64,000 nucleotides of DNA, taken from contig OZ024748.1 of the NCBI GenBank assembly GCA_964016885.1, positions 32,565,791 to 32,629,790 of the forward strand, read 5' to 3'. A model generated the notes under the pieces. It saw only the letters and a program-made list of their open reading frames with translations, was not told the origin of the DNA and did no database searches. Positions 51,010 to 60,823 of the stretch are shown piece after piece (the first letter of the stretch is position 1; each line of letters opens with the position of its first letter). The stretch is from Eledone cirrhosa (lineage: Eukaryota > Mollusca > Cephalopoda > Octopoda > Eledonidae). A program made the translations under genes and the position numbers.

Positions 51010-51801
51010 TGACGACGCAAAAATCCTGCAAATGCGGGATTGGATAACGGTCAGGCACAGTAATCGCGTTTAAGCGTCGGTAGTCACTCGTCGGTCTCCA
51101 ATCCCCAGAAGATCTAGGTACCATATGCAGAGGCGATGCCCAAGGACTTGTGGAGCGCCGAATTATTCCCAATTCCAGCATGTGGTCGAATTCAAGACGT
51201 GCAGCTTTCAACTTCTCTGTAGACAATCTTCGAGGACGTGAGAAAACAGGTGGACCTGTAGTGGATATGAAGTGTTCAATCGCATGGTCCGGGCTAGTTA
51301 TTCGTAACTTTCCCTGCGTCAACTGAGGGAATGAATGCAGCAGGCTTTGATACTGGTTGCCCACTTCAGCCAAGAAAAAGGAAGGGCTGACGGTGGCGAC
51401 GTCCGGCTCTGAACCCTCGAAAGAAAGGCATGTTTCAGCATCAACAAGGCGTTGTCTGCGAATGTCCACCAACAAGGAAAAATGGTGGAGAAAATCCGCT
51501 CCCAAAATGGCGTATGGCAAGTCGGCGACAGTAAACTTCCACCTCAAATCACGCCGCAAATTTTTTAACCGAAGAGGAAGCGAAATTTGCCCATACGTTC
51601 GAATGGCCGTGTGGTTGACTGCTCGTAGATTTATATCTGCTTCGGCTGGGCTTTTTTTGAGATAACTGACTGGCCAAATACTCAGCGACGCGCCAGTATC
51701 GACAAGGAAAAATTTTTTTGACCGCAGGTCGTATACGAAAAGATGGCGGTTCGGTCGGTTTTCCCAGAGTTCACTAGCCGCTCCTAGTGGCTCTGCTTGG
51801 C
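50984..51801 (-). pseudogene. Element B pol N-terminal part: aspartic protease and RT start
   Basis: The pol frame is entered from gag by -1 slippage and has no ATG of its own. It reads through [12 protein letters not shown] to the aspartic protease active site [14 protein letters not shown] (DTG at 51700-51692), then [17 protein letters not shown], and into the RT N-terminus ([40 protein letters not shown]). It then goes out of frame: LQDFCVV replaces the LQDFASS seen in element A because the T run after the LQD codons has one extra base (A run near 51020). The rest of RT lies in the next frame, 49318-51009. Confidence 0.9.
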
Positions 51802-51808
51802 GTTTCCC
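51765..51808 (-). promoter_or_regulatory. Predicted -1 ribosomal frameshift signal, element B gag/pol
   Basis: In element orientation GGGAAAC (51808-51802) is phased G GGA AAC in gag. The spacer GCCAAG is 6 nt. The stem-loop follows: CAGAG (51795-51791) with CTCTG (51769-51765), and CACTAG (51789-51784) with CTAGTG (51777-51772). The gag stop TAG lies inside the stem. The -1 product enters the protease frame. Layout and spacing match element A. Confidence 0.85.
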
Positions 51809-52566
51809 GATCTCTTATAATCACAGGGCGTGCGACAACGTTGCGCCCTACTGCCGAAGTTAGCATGGTACCAACACAACGAAGAATTATTGTTGCCTGC
51901 GTTGTAGTGCTGGCGATGAATAGAGGACGGCGGCGAACGATACCTCAAACGTTGAGAAGGCTCTCTGTGATGTACCGTCAAATCCTCTACCTTTTTGGTG
52001 AGGCTTCAATCAACTCCAACAGTTTGCCGTCGGCCACAAGAACTGCGTGGAGGGACGCAAGCTGAAGCCACATATGGGTTATGCTGATTGCTGTTCGAGT
52101 CCACCTCAAGTATCCTATCCGCGGACGCGGCAAGTTGCTCCAGTGAATCCTTCTCTAAACTATTGACCAATATTCTTTGCGCACTTGGTGGTAGGCGTGA
52201 GAAAAAAAGTTGCTTTATGAAGGGGGTGTCAATCCCCTGGGAGTCGCTCAACTCCCGCAAATGTCGCAAATCGGAGCTCGGCTTCCTGTCACCCATTTGA
52301 GCATCGTCCAACAACTCCCGAAAACGGCTCTCTACCGACTTGGTATTTCGGCGAAGGATTTCTTTTTTTAATGAGCCGTAGGTAACGTCGGCGTCTAAAT
52401 CCGTCACAACGTCCCTCGCCGAGAATGCCAAGGAAACAGGTAGGCCATTGATCAGGACCTTCAGCTTATGCTGTTCCTTTGTCCTCGTCAATTCGAAGAA
52501 ACATTCCAGCTGCGCAAACCACAACTTGATGTCGCCTGCGAAGGACGGCAAATGATGTTGACTCAT
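51784..52566 (-). pseudogene. Element B gag with one internal TGA
   Basis: The N-terminal part (52566-52006) begins MSQHHLPSFAGDIKLWFAQL and continues with SLKKEILRRNTKSVESRFRE, DRKPSSDLRHLRELSDSQGI and FIKQLFFSRLPPSAQRIL, parallel to element A Gag. It stops at TGA (52008-52006) after TVGVD. The same frame then continues through a basic region to the C-x2-H-x9-C-x3-C knuckle (CWYHANFGSRAQRC, RTPC) and ends at TAG 51786-51784. Because the frame is unchanged across the stop, a single substitution explains the break; a CGA origin would fit. The product would be the element's particle and RNA-binding protein. Confidence 0.88.
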
Positions 52567-53057
52567 GGTGCCACGTATTTGATGACTTTTTGGTGTTAGC
52601 CAGGTGTTGCTGCTGATTGCTGGTAATTTTTTTCTTTAAAAAAAAATATTCCAAAGAAAATTTTAATAATAAAAAAAAATCATTTTCCATGAAAATTGAT
52701 GGTAAGATAATCCAAGATGGCTGATTTAAAAATGTGTCCGTGATGAAGCCGTCATGAGGCACGATGCAGCCAATCAGATGGCTGGGATTGGAGAAGACAG
52801 GCTGAACGCGGGAAAACGAAATATCTCCATTTGTAATTTCCACAGAATGTTGGAAGCAAAATTCTATTTCCAGAGAAATCCTTTTTTTTTTTTTTTTTTT
52901 TTTTTTGTTGTGTGTTGTATTTTTGTGTTTGTCTGTATGCGTGCTATAACAAATGGAATATAATGAATTTTATGGACTTACGCTAAGTGATTCGGACATT
53001 CCAAATTGCCGTTAAAAAGAATTTCGGACTCCAATAGGCTGCGTTTTCATTCTTTAT
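52567..53057 (-). other. Element B 5' leader
   Basis: About 490 bp lie between the primer binding site and the gag ATG. It contains a long T run (52880-52905) and no coding sequence that I can support. Confidence 0.6.
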
Positions 53058-53071
53058 CGTCAGGGTCGCCA
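53058..53071 (-). promoter_or_regulatory. Primer binding site of element B
   Basis: TGGCGACCCTGACG in element orientation starts one base after the 5' LTR. It resembles the TGGCGACC-type sites that pair with tRNA-Arg in some insect Gypsy elements, but I did not confirm the tRNA. Confidence 0.75.
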
Positions 53072-53072
53072 A

Positions 53073-53334
53073 TAAAGAAAAGTGATGTTTCTCTTTGTCG
53101 AATAAATAAATGCACAATCAAGTCTAACAATCATTTTATTTAATGCAATAATTTAGTAAATTTCCTACAACGTCAATATTTTGAGGAGCGGGTCTTTCCA
53201 CGTCTGTTCATGTCCGTGGTCCAAAAAGAGTGTGTGAACCTGTGGCTGTCCGGGTGTATTTTTGCCTCCCTTCCCTGAAGGGTTGTTAAGGGGAGGCAAC
53301 TGCTAGCTACCAAGCGACCATCTCAGCCACTACA
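53073..53334 (-). repeat. 5' LTR of element B
   Basis: This 262-bp LTR is identical to the 3' LTR except for a missing GT in CTGTGTCCGG. The target duplication AATA follows at 53335-53338. Confidence 0.94.
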
Positions 53335-53354
53335 AATACTTAGGAGAAATTCAA

Positions 53355-53565
53355 AACGAAGAGTGATAACATTTCAAGCAAAGAGTTTAATTAGGTAATG
53401 ACTTACAAATTTGTTTCAGTATATAGACAAAGCCTGAAGCGCTAATTATAATAATTAGTTAATAATATTACAAAATATATTAATATTATATTAAATATAT
53501 ACTGAAACAAATTTGTAAGTCATTACCTAATGAAACCCTTTGCTTGAAATTTTATCATTCTTCGT

Positions 53566-53566
<1 letters not shown>
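53355..53566. repeat. Inverted-repeat element, 71-bp arms
   Basis: The arms at 53355-53425 and 53496-53566 are inverted copies with a few mismatches: GGTAATGACTTACAAATTTG on the left meets its complement on the right. The 70-bp AT-rich loop has no coding content. This looks like a small MITE or hairpin element. It lies beside the (TA)n(GA)n run. Confidence 0.8.

Positions 53567-53632
<66 letters not shown>
53567..53632. repeat. (TA)n then (GA)n microsatellite
   Basis: Simple TA repeats run to about 53615, then GA repeats to 53632. Confidence 0.9.
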
Positions 53633-53634
<2 letters not shown>

Positions 53635-54000
53635 TTTATCTAGTCCTTCGCTCAAGATTAATCTATAAGTTTAGATGTCTGCCTTCGTTTAAGTAAATAT
53701 TACAGTAAGATTTTTAATATAAACAACTACAAAAAACAATTAATATTAAAACGAAAAAATTATCAATGATAAAAGAAGCGGATGCAACTTTTTTTTTTAT
53801 AAAGTTATATTCCTGTTTCTTTAAAGAACATTTCATTTTTGTTCTATTGTAGGCGAAATAATGCAATGGTTTAATAGGGAAGATATAACTTACCAATTAT
53901 GTCTCTAACCGTGTAACGCTTTTTAAGTAGATAACTACAATTGAAAATACTAAAGAAATGGAACCAACAATTCAATTTGAAAGTCGTCTACTTATAGTGA
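53633..54000. other. AT-rich stretch with a 40-bp dispersed repeat
   Basis: The part at 53709-53754 matches 45270-45316. No gene was seen. Confidence 0.55.
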
Positions 54001-54052
54001 CAGTGTATTACTGGTACTTTATTTTATCGACCCCGTAACGATGAAAGGCAAA
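54001..54052 (-). repeat. SINE 3'-end fragment
   Basis: TATTACTGGTACTTTATTTT and ATCGACCCCGTAACGATGAA match the tail region of the SINEs at 60824-61010 and 62309-62496. It is a 52-bp fragment. Confidence 0.75.
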
Positions 54053-54776
54053 AATGCAAATGCTTAAAATTTAAATTGCCTTAATTCTATCGTCTGCTGT
54101 TTCATTAAAGGGAGATTCTCGTCTGTATTTAATTCTATCGTCTACTGTTCCACTAAACAGATATACCTCCACTATCGTCTCTATTTATACTTATAACTTA
54201 TACACATTTGATTTGAAATATTTTATCTAGTCCCCCCCTCTCAATATTATGATGATTTCTTTCGAATGAAACAGTTCTAGTCCTGTAGAAGCCATTTATA
54301 TATATAATTGAACTGAGTGAAAAATTCACAATATTTATAATTAAATAAGCTCATATATATATGTGTGTATTTATCTGTTTATTGTATTATATATAATGTG
54401 TGTATATACAGGATGTCCCCAAAATATATATACACACTTCAACAGCATTCTAATAACTATTGCCTGTACAGGTAATCAAAGTGTCAATCGAATGTTAGTT
54501 TCGTGTTTTAACAGTACAAATTTACAATACACACATAAAACCAGTGTATATACATACATGAGTGTGTATACACATACATGAATGTGTATATACAATATAT
54601 ATGTATATATATATAGACACATATATTCACGGTGCAACGGAACATTAACATATAGATGCGGGGGGGGGGGGTATATATAGGGGCGCTGGGGATAAAGGAG
54701 TGTAAAGCGTAAGTGTGTAATTGATATATTGAAGGAGAGGAGCGTGCAGCGATAGAGTAACAAATATATAGAGCGG
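54053..54776. other. Low-complexity AT-rich region
   Basis: It contains two related ATTCTATCGTCT(G/A)CTGTT segments (54086, 54132), scattered TATATA/CACATA runs (54350-54630), and a G run at 54660-54670. The open frames here are simple-sequence translations. I see no gene. Confidence 0.6.
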
Positions 54777-54934
54777 GGGAGGAGTGCAAAGCGAAAGAGT
54801 AAGAGAGATATATATAGAGACGGAACAGATAGAGAGAAACAGGCGTAAGTAACAGTGGAAGAGATATAGAGAGAGGGGGGAATAAATAAATGGAAATATA
54901 AGTGTAACAGTATAAGAGATATATAGAGAGGGGG
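54777..54934 (+). repeat. Purine-rich ~157-bp direct repeat, copy 1
   Basis: It begins GGGAGGAGTGCAAAGCGAAA and runs through GAGACGGAACAGATAGAG and AACAGGCGTAAGTAACAGTG. It is nearly identical to 55671-55827. Less exact versions of the GGAGTG(T/C)AAAGCG motif surround it. Confidence 0.88.
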
Positions 54935-54984
54935 AAAGTGTCAACGTAATGTTAGATACATCGTGACATACCTAGAAGTTTCAT

Positions 54985-54985
54985 A

Positions 54986-55038
<53 letters not shown>
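54985..55038. repeat. (CT)n(TA)n microsatellite
   Basis: Simple CT repeats are followed by TA repeats. Confidence 0.9.
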
Positions 55039-55164
55039 GTAGGAGGTGAGTTTTATTGTAGTACAATAAAGCAATGCAGATATCGGATAAGAAGCACTCT
55101 ACAGTTTGTGGGACTGGAGTATGCATAATATAAGATCAAAAGATGGTTAAAGGAGTTCAATATA

Positions 55165-55231
55165 TTTTATTATGCGCATTTCAAAAACAAACATCATCAA
55201 ACAATAATATTTGTGTTTTCATCAGATAAAA
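55165..55231 (-). ncRNA. Hammerhead ribozyme candidate, left arm
   Basis: This is the mirror copy of the fold at 55363-55429, read on the minus strand. All core bases are the same because the arms are identical. Confidence 0.6.
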
Positions 55232-55362
55232 CAGGAGAACATGATATGAAGGCTAAAAAAACACTTGTTGATAGTGCAGTTTTAAATCAACATAAATGAT
55301 ATGTTGATTTAAAACTGCACTATCAACAAGTGTTTTTTTAGCCTTCATATCATGTTCTCCTG

Positions 55363-55429
55363 TTTTATCTGATGAAAACACAAATATTATTGTTTGATGA
55401 TGTTTGTTTTTGAAATGCGCATAATAAAA
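55363..55429 (+). ncRNA. Hammerhead ribozyme candidate, right arm
   Basis: Read on the plus strand: stem I TTTTAT (55363-55368) pairs with ATAAAA (55424-55429). The core CTGATGA is at 55369-55375. Stem II begins AAACACAAATATTA (55376-55389) and pairs with the stretch ending at 55411, with one C-U mismatch and some G-U pairs. GAAA is at 55412-55415. Stem III is the very short ATG/CAT of ATGCGCAT (55415-55422). The base before the predicted cut is A at 55423, preceded by T, which fits the NUH rule. All conserved hammerhead core positions are met. A very short stem III is known from hammerheads of Penelope-like elements and animal retrozymes. Confidence 0.62.
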
Positions 55430-55469
55430 TATATTGAACTCCTTTAACCATCTTTTGATCTTATATTAT

Positions 55470-55558
55470 ATATATATATATATATATAGATGCTAGTTAA
55501 GAATTTCACATTTGTTATCAGTCAAAATTATATTGTCCCAAAACTGAATAAATTCTTT

Positions 55559-55629
<71 letters not shown>
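55470..55629. repeat. TA microsatellites around short unique DNA
   Basis: (TA)n lies at 55470-55489 and a long (TA)n at 55564-55629. The 75 bp between show no gene. Confidence 0.85.
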
Positions 55630-55630
<1 letters not shown>

Positions 55631-55652
55631 TGTGGCACCTCGGTTTACGAGT
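55630..55652 (+). mobile_element. Possible pogo-like terminal remnant
   Basis: CTGTGGCACCTCGGTTTACG resembles the terminus class seen at 47674. The first bases do not match the usual CAGTG. It is a weak call. Confidence 0.3.
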
Positions 55653-55670
55653 TTAGAGATGGTATTGAAG

Positions 55671-55827
55671 GGGAGGAGTGCAAAGCGAAAGAGTAAGAGA
55701 GATATATATAGAGACGGAACAGATAGAGAGAAACAGGCGTAAGTAACAGTGGAAGAGATATAGAGAGAGGGGGTAATAAATAAATGGAAATATAAGTGTA
55801 ACAGTATAAGAGATATATAGAGAGGGA
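55671..55827 (+). repeat. Purine-rich ~157-bp direct repeat, copy 2
   Basis: It is nearly identical to 54777-54934. A third partial copy follows at 55842-55891 (GAAGGGGAGGAGTGTAAAGC). The two full copies bracket the palindrome. Confidence 0.88.
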
Positions 55828-55891
55828 AAAATGTGTTATTGAAGGGGAGGAGTGTAAAGCGAAAGCGTAAGATATATATAGAGAGAGGGGG

Positions 55892-56013
55892 AATAGTATA
55901 TATATATATATATATATCAACACTTACTCTGATTGGTTGAAAATTAGCCAATGACATACGATCACCACCACCACGGCTATCCCCGGAAAATTTATGAAGA
56001 AGTTAGGCATATA
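55892..56013. other. Short TA run and unrecognised 100 bp
   Basis: A TA run is followed by sequence with a GATTGGTTGAAAATTAGCCAAT dyad at 55930-55951. No gene was recognised. Confidence 0.5.
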
Positions 56014-56068
56014 TGTTAGAACACGAAAAGTGAACATTCTGTTGTTTCACACTTTTCGTGTTCTAACA
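56014..56068. repeat. 19-bp stem hairpin at the satellite border
   Basis: TGTTAGAACACGAAAAGTG (56014-56032) and its exact reverse complement (56050-56068) flank a 17-nt loop. It sits two bases before the satellite resumes at 56071. It may be a tiny MITE or the end of the 11.9-kb inserted segment. Confidence 0.8.
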
Positions 56069-56070
56069 GA

Positions 56071-59000
56071 TATTACATGCTGCTAAATGTAATACTATAC
56101 TTCTAAACTGGTTATATGTTACACACTGCTAAAAGTAATACTATACTTCTAAGCTGGGTATATATTACACATTGCTAAATGTAATACTATACTTCTAAAA
56201 TAGTTATATATTACACACTACTAAAAGTAATTCGATACTTCTAAACTGGTTATAAATTACACATTGCTATAAGTAATTCTATACTTCTAAACTGGTTATA
56301 TATTACATGCTGCTAAATGTAATACTATACCTCTAAACTGGTTATATAATACATGCTGCTAAAGGAAATACTATACTTCTAAACTGGTTATATATTACAC
56401 ACTGCTAAATGTAATACTATACCTCTGAACTGGTTATATATTACACACTGCTACAAGTAATACTATACTTCTACGCTGGTTATATATTACACACTGCTAA
56501 AAGTAATATTATACTTCTAAACTAGTTATATATTACACACTGCTAAAACTAATACCATACTCCTAAACTGGTTATATATTACACACTGCTAAAAGTAACA
56601 CTATACTTCTAAACTAATTATATATTACACACTGCTAAAAGTAATACTATACTTCTAAACTAGTTATATATTACATACTGCTAAAATTAATACTATACTT
56701 CTAAACTGGTTATATATTACAGACTGCCAAATGTAATACTATACTTCTAAACTGTTTATAAATTACACACTGCTAAAGTAATACTATACTTCTAAACTAG
56801 TTATATATTACACACAGTTAAAAGTAATACTATATTTCTAAACTGGTTATATATTACACACTGCTAAAAGTAATACTATACTTCTAAACAAGTTATACAT
56901 TACATGCTGCTAAAAGTAATACTATACTTCTAAACTCGTTATATATTACACACTGCTAAAAGTAATACTATACCTCTAAACTGGTTATATGTTACATGCT
57001 GCTAAAAGTAATACTATACTTATAAACTTGTTATATATTACACACTGCTAAAAGTAATACTATAATCCTAAACTGGTTATATATTACACACTGCTAAAAG
57101 TAATACTATACCTCTAAACTGGTTATATGTTACATGCTGCTAAAATTAATATTATACTTCTAAACAAGTTATATATTACACACTGCTAAAAGTAATACTA
57201 TACTTCTAAACTGGATTATATATTACATGCTGCTAAACGTAATAATACTATACTTCTATACTTGTTAAATATTACACACTGCTAAAAGTAATACTATATC
57301 TCTGAAATGGTTATATATTACACACTGCTAAAAGTAATACTATACTTCTAAGCTGGTTATATAATACATGCTGCTAAATGTAATACTATACTTCTAAACT
57401 GGTTATATATTACACGCTGCTATAGTAATACTATAACTCTAAACATGATATATATTACATGCTGCTAAAAGTTAATACTATACTTCTAAACTGGTTATAT
57501 ATTACACACTGCTAAAAGTAATACTATACTTCTAAACTGGGTATATATTACACATTGCTAAATGTAATACTATACTTCTAAAATGGTTATATATTACACA
57601 CTACTAAAAGTAATTCTATACTTCTAAACTGGTTATAAATTACACATTGCTATAAGTAATACTATACTTCTAAACTGGTTATATATTACATGCTGCTAAA
57701 TGTAATACTATACCTCTAAACTGGTTATATAATACATGCTGCTAAATGAAATACTATACTTCTAAACTGGTTATATATTACACACTGCTAAAAGTAATAC
57801 TCTACTTCTTAACTGGTTATGTTACACACTGCTAAAAGTAATACTATACTTCTAAACTGGTTATATATTACACACTGCTAAAAGTAATACTATACCTCTG
57901 AACTGGTTATATATTACACACTGCTACAAGTAATACTATACTTCTACGCTGGTTATATATTACACACTGCTAAAAGTAATATTATACTTCTAAACTAGTT
58001 ATATATTACACACTGCTAAAAGTAACACTATACTTCTAAACTGGTTATATATTACACACTGCTAAAAGTAATACTATACTTCTAAACTAGTTATACATTA
58101 CATGCTGCTAAAAGTAATACTATACTTCTAAACTAGTTATATATAACATGCTGCTAAAAGTAATACTATACCTCTAAACTGGTTATATGTTACATGCTGC
58201 TAAATGTAATACTATGCTTCTAAACTAGTTATATATTACACACTGCTAAAAGTAATACCATACCTCTGAAATGGTTATATATTACACACTGCTAAAAGTC
58301 ATACTATACCTCTGAAATGGCTATATATTACACACTGCTAAAAGTAATACTATACTTCTAGGCTGGTTATATATTACACACTGCTAAAAGTAATATTATA
58401 CTTCTAAACTAGTTATATATTACACACTGCTAAAACTAATACTATACTTCTAAACTGGTTATATATTACACACTGCTAAAAGTAATGCTGTACTTCTAAA
58501 CTAGTTATATATTACACACTGCTAAACGTAATACTATACTTCTAAACTGGTTATATATTACACACTGCTAAAAGTAATACTCTACTTCTTAACTGGTTAT
58601 ATGTTACACACTGCTAAAAGTAATACTATACTTCTAAACTGATTATATATTACATGCTGCTAAAAGTAATACTATACCTCTAAACTGGTTATATACTACA
58701 TGCTGCTAAATGTAATACTATACTTCTAAACAGGTTATATATTACACACTGCTAAAAGTAATACTCTACTTCTTAACTGGTTATATGTTACACACTGCTA
58801 AAAGTAATACTATACTTCTAAACTGGTTATATATTACACACTGCTAAAAGTAATACTATACCTCTAAACTGGTTATATATTACATGCTGCTAAAAGTAAT
58901 ACTATACCTCTAAAGTGGTTATATATTACATGCTGCTAAAAGTAATACTATACTTCTAAGCTGGTTATATATTACACACTGCTAAAAGTAATACTATACC

Positions 59001-59175
59001 TCTAAAATGGTTATATAATACATGCTGCTAAATGTAATACTATACTTCTAAACAGGTTATATATTACACACTGCTAAATGTAATACTTCTAAACTGGTTA
59101 TATATTACACACTGCTAAAAGTAATACTATACTTCTAAACTGGTTATATATTACACACTTCTAAAAGCAATACAA
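56071..59175 (+). repeat. 46-bp satellite, block C
   Basis: Same monomer and orientation as blocks A and B. It begins TATTACATGCTGCTAAATG. It shares the CTGGATTATATATTAC / AATAATAC long-monomer subtype with block B (57211). Several internal repeats occur, for example GTTATAAATTACACATTGCT at 56250 and 57632. The array ends at ACACTTCTAAAAGCAATAC. Confidence 0.97.
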
Positions 59176-60066
59176 TAAAATATATCTTATCAAATATTAT
59201 CTTCATGTATGAAGGGTTGACAAGTGTAGGACACCCCACTAGAGGAAGACCCAGGGAGACATGGGATGATAAAGGTTGACCTGGCTTAGCTGAGCCTCCC
59301 AATGAAGATAACACAGGACGGAGACCTCTGGCACTAAAATGTACAACCAAACGACCCATGTCAACAACTCAGCCCAAGACCCTGCTAATAACAGTGCCAC
59401 TCAGCTCACCACTGTAAATGTGGACCACCCAGTAACTGGCCCAACCTCCCGCATAGTGGGACAACCCAGTTCCCAAATTATGGTTCCAATGTGGGCAGGA
59501 TATGGTGCAGCCCACTGACCAGAACCTCCTAATAAAGGTGTCCCCCAGGGCTCTACTATAAACAAGGCTTGGTGCTGCCAACTAGCCAGAACCTCATAAT
59601 GGTCTCCCCCAGGCCTCTACTATGAACAAAGCTTGGTGCTGCCAACTGGCCAGAACCACCTAATAAAGGTGTCACCTAGGGCTCTACTATAAACATGGCT
59701 TGGTATGACCAACTGACGAGAACCGCCTCATAAAGGTGTCACACAGGGCTCTACTATGAACAAGACTTGGTGCTGCCAACTGACCAGGCCTACTTCATAA
59801 TGGGTCTACCAAGATCCCAAAACACAGCAACAGTCCCGATATTGTGCAAGGTACACTGCAGTCATTTGGGCAGACTTTCCAGTAACAAGACTCCACTATG
59901 TGTAAGACTTTGAGAGTCCAACTGGCTAGACCTCCCTCATAGTGGGACTACCTAGCTCTCAAACTATAGCTCTACTGTGAGCAGGTTACAGTGAAGCAAC
60001 CAGGCCTGTCCCTCCTCATAACTGTGCCATCCAGTCCGACACTGTAAATGTGGTTGGTGTTAGGAA
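59176..60066 (+). repeat. GC-richer degenerate minisatellite, ~67-bp period
   Basis: Units starting CTCTACTAT(A/G)AACAAGGC lie at 59551, 59615, 59682 and 59749 (spacings 64, 67, 67). Each continues with TTGGTGCTGCCAACTG, CCAGAACC and AAAGGTGTC. More diverged units extend on both sides: GTGCCACTCAGCTCACCACT near 59394 and GTGCCATCCAGTCCGACACT near 60026 share an ending in GTAAATGTGG. Open frames on the minus strand here are translations of the repeat and have no recognisable domain. Confidence 0.82.
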
Positions 60067-60808
60067 GAGTATCCCACTGTAAAAAGGGAAGTAAACATTT
60101 GGTTATATAAACATATATATATACACAGACGTATCCACTGTAAGTTGTGGGGTCTATTCTGTATGAAGTACTCAATGTAATCCATATGTTGAACATGTTG
60201 TAGGTTAAGATAAATCTCAGAAAACAATAAAATATTAAAAGGAAACAGAGTCATGATATAAGTTAAAACAAATGAAATAAAAAATCAAGTCATTAGAGAT
60301 GTACTTCACTGCTTTACGATCGTTTCTAGATGGTGATAATACATTGTATCTATACTGAGTTATTGATCTATGTAAGTTTACAAACTATTAGATAGAGAGA
60401 ATATTTTCTTACATGCATATCACCAGCTGTTTTCAAAAGCAATAATAATTTTATTCAATAATAATTTTACTCAGAATTAGTATCATGTCTATATTTGGAG
60501 GTAGTTGAAGAACTAACGATCAAATTGTATTTTTCATATGGTGTTAAGATGAAGAGTAATACACTTTAGTTGAGGTCATGACCCTTTGAAAGGAATGGTT
60601 GAAAGGTGTTAGTAGAAATGGTATAAAAATCTATTAGGAAGGAAGGGGATTGTCAAACAGATAGTTGAATGTATCTTGTATAGTGAATTTAAAAGGAATG
60701 TCAAAATAAATGGTGATTAGTGTTGTATTGAGTTTTAAGGTGAATATAAATTAATGTTATGGCTAGGAAAGAATATAAATTAATGTTATGGCTATTAAAA
60801 GATGAAAA
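60067..60808. other. AT-rich intergenic stretch
   Basis: No gene was recognised. A ~28-bp segment (GAATATAAATTAATGTTATG then GCTA) is duplicated in tandem at 60741-60797. Confidence 0.55.
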
Positions 60809-60823
60809 TTATAATAAGATAAT

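Larger units (their letters stand above)
47910..53334 (-). mobile_element. Ty3/Gypsy LTR retrotransposon, element B (young, inactive)
   Basis: A 5425-bp minus-strand element has LTRs of 264 bp (left) and 262 bp (right) that are identical apart from a 2-bp GT indel. It is flanked by the 4-bp target duplication AATA (47906-47909 and 53335-53338). It carries a primer binding site, gag, and pol with protease, reverse transcriptase, RNase H and integrase in Ty3/Gypsy order. It is related to element A throughout gag and pol but the LTRs are unrelated except for the TGTAGT start, so they are separate families. Coding defects are one TGA in gag, a 1-base insertion in the RT start and one TGA in integrase. 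Confidence 0.95.
55125..55469. repeat. Perfect palindrome, 170-bp arms and 5-nt loop
   Basis: The left arm 55125-55294 and right arm 55300-55469 are exact reverse complements by eye, with AATGA (55295-55299) between them. The arms are not simple sequence. Each arm carries one hammerhead-like fold reading outward from the centre. No ORF is present. It may be two copies of the terminal part of a Penelope-like element joined head to head; an assembly foldback artefact is also possible. Confidence 0.9.

Noticed and set aside
54476..54944. Open frames on the minus strand (93-99 codons) and 55493-55957
   Set aside because: They come from purine-rich and TA repeats, with overlapping frames of similar low-complexity composition and no domain.
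44172..56070. Helitron as carrier of the 11.9-kb segment
   Set aside because: There is no target duplication and a hairpin near one end, but no 5' TC, no CTRR terminus and no Rep/helicase sequence.
59144..59581. Two ~70-codon minus-strand frames in the minisatellite
   Set aside because: They lie over tandem repeats and have no recognisable domain or codon signature.
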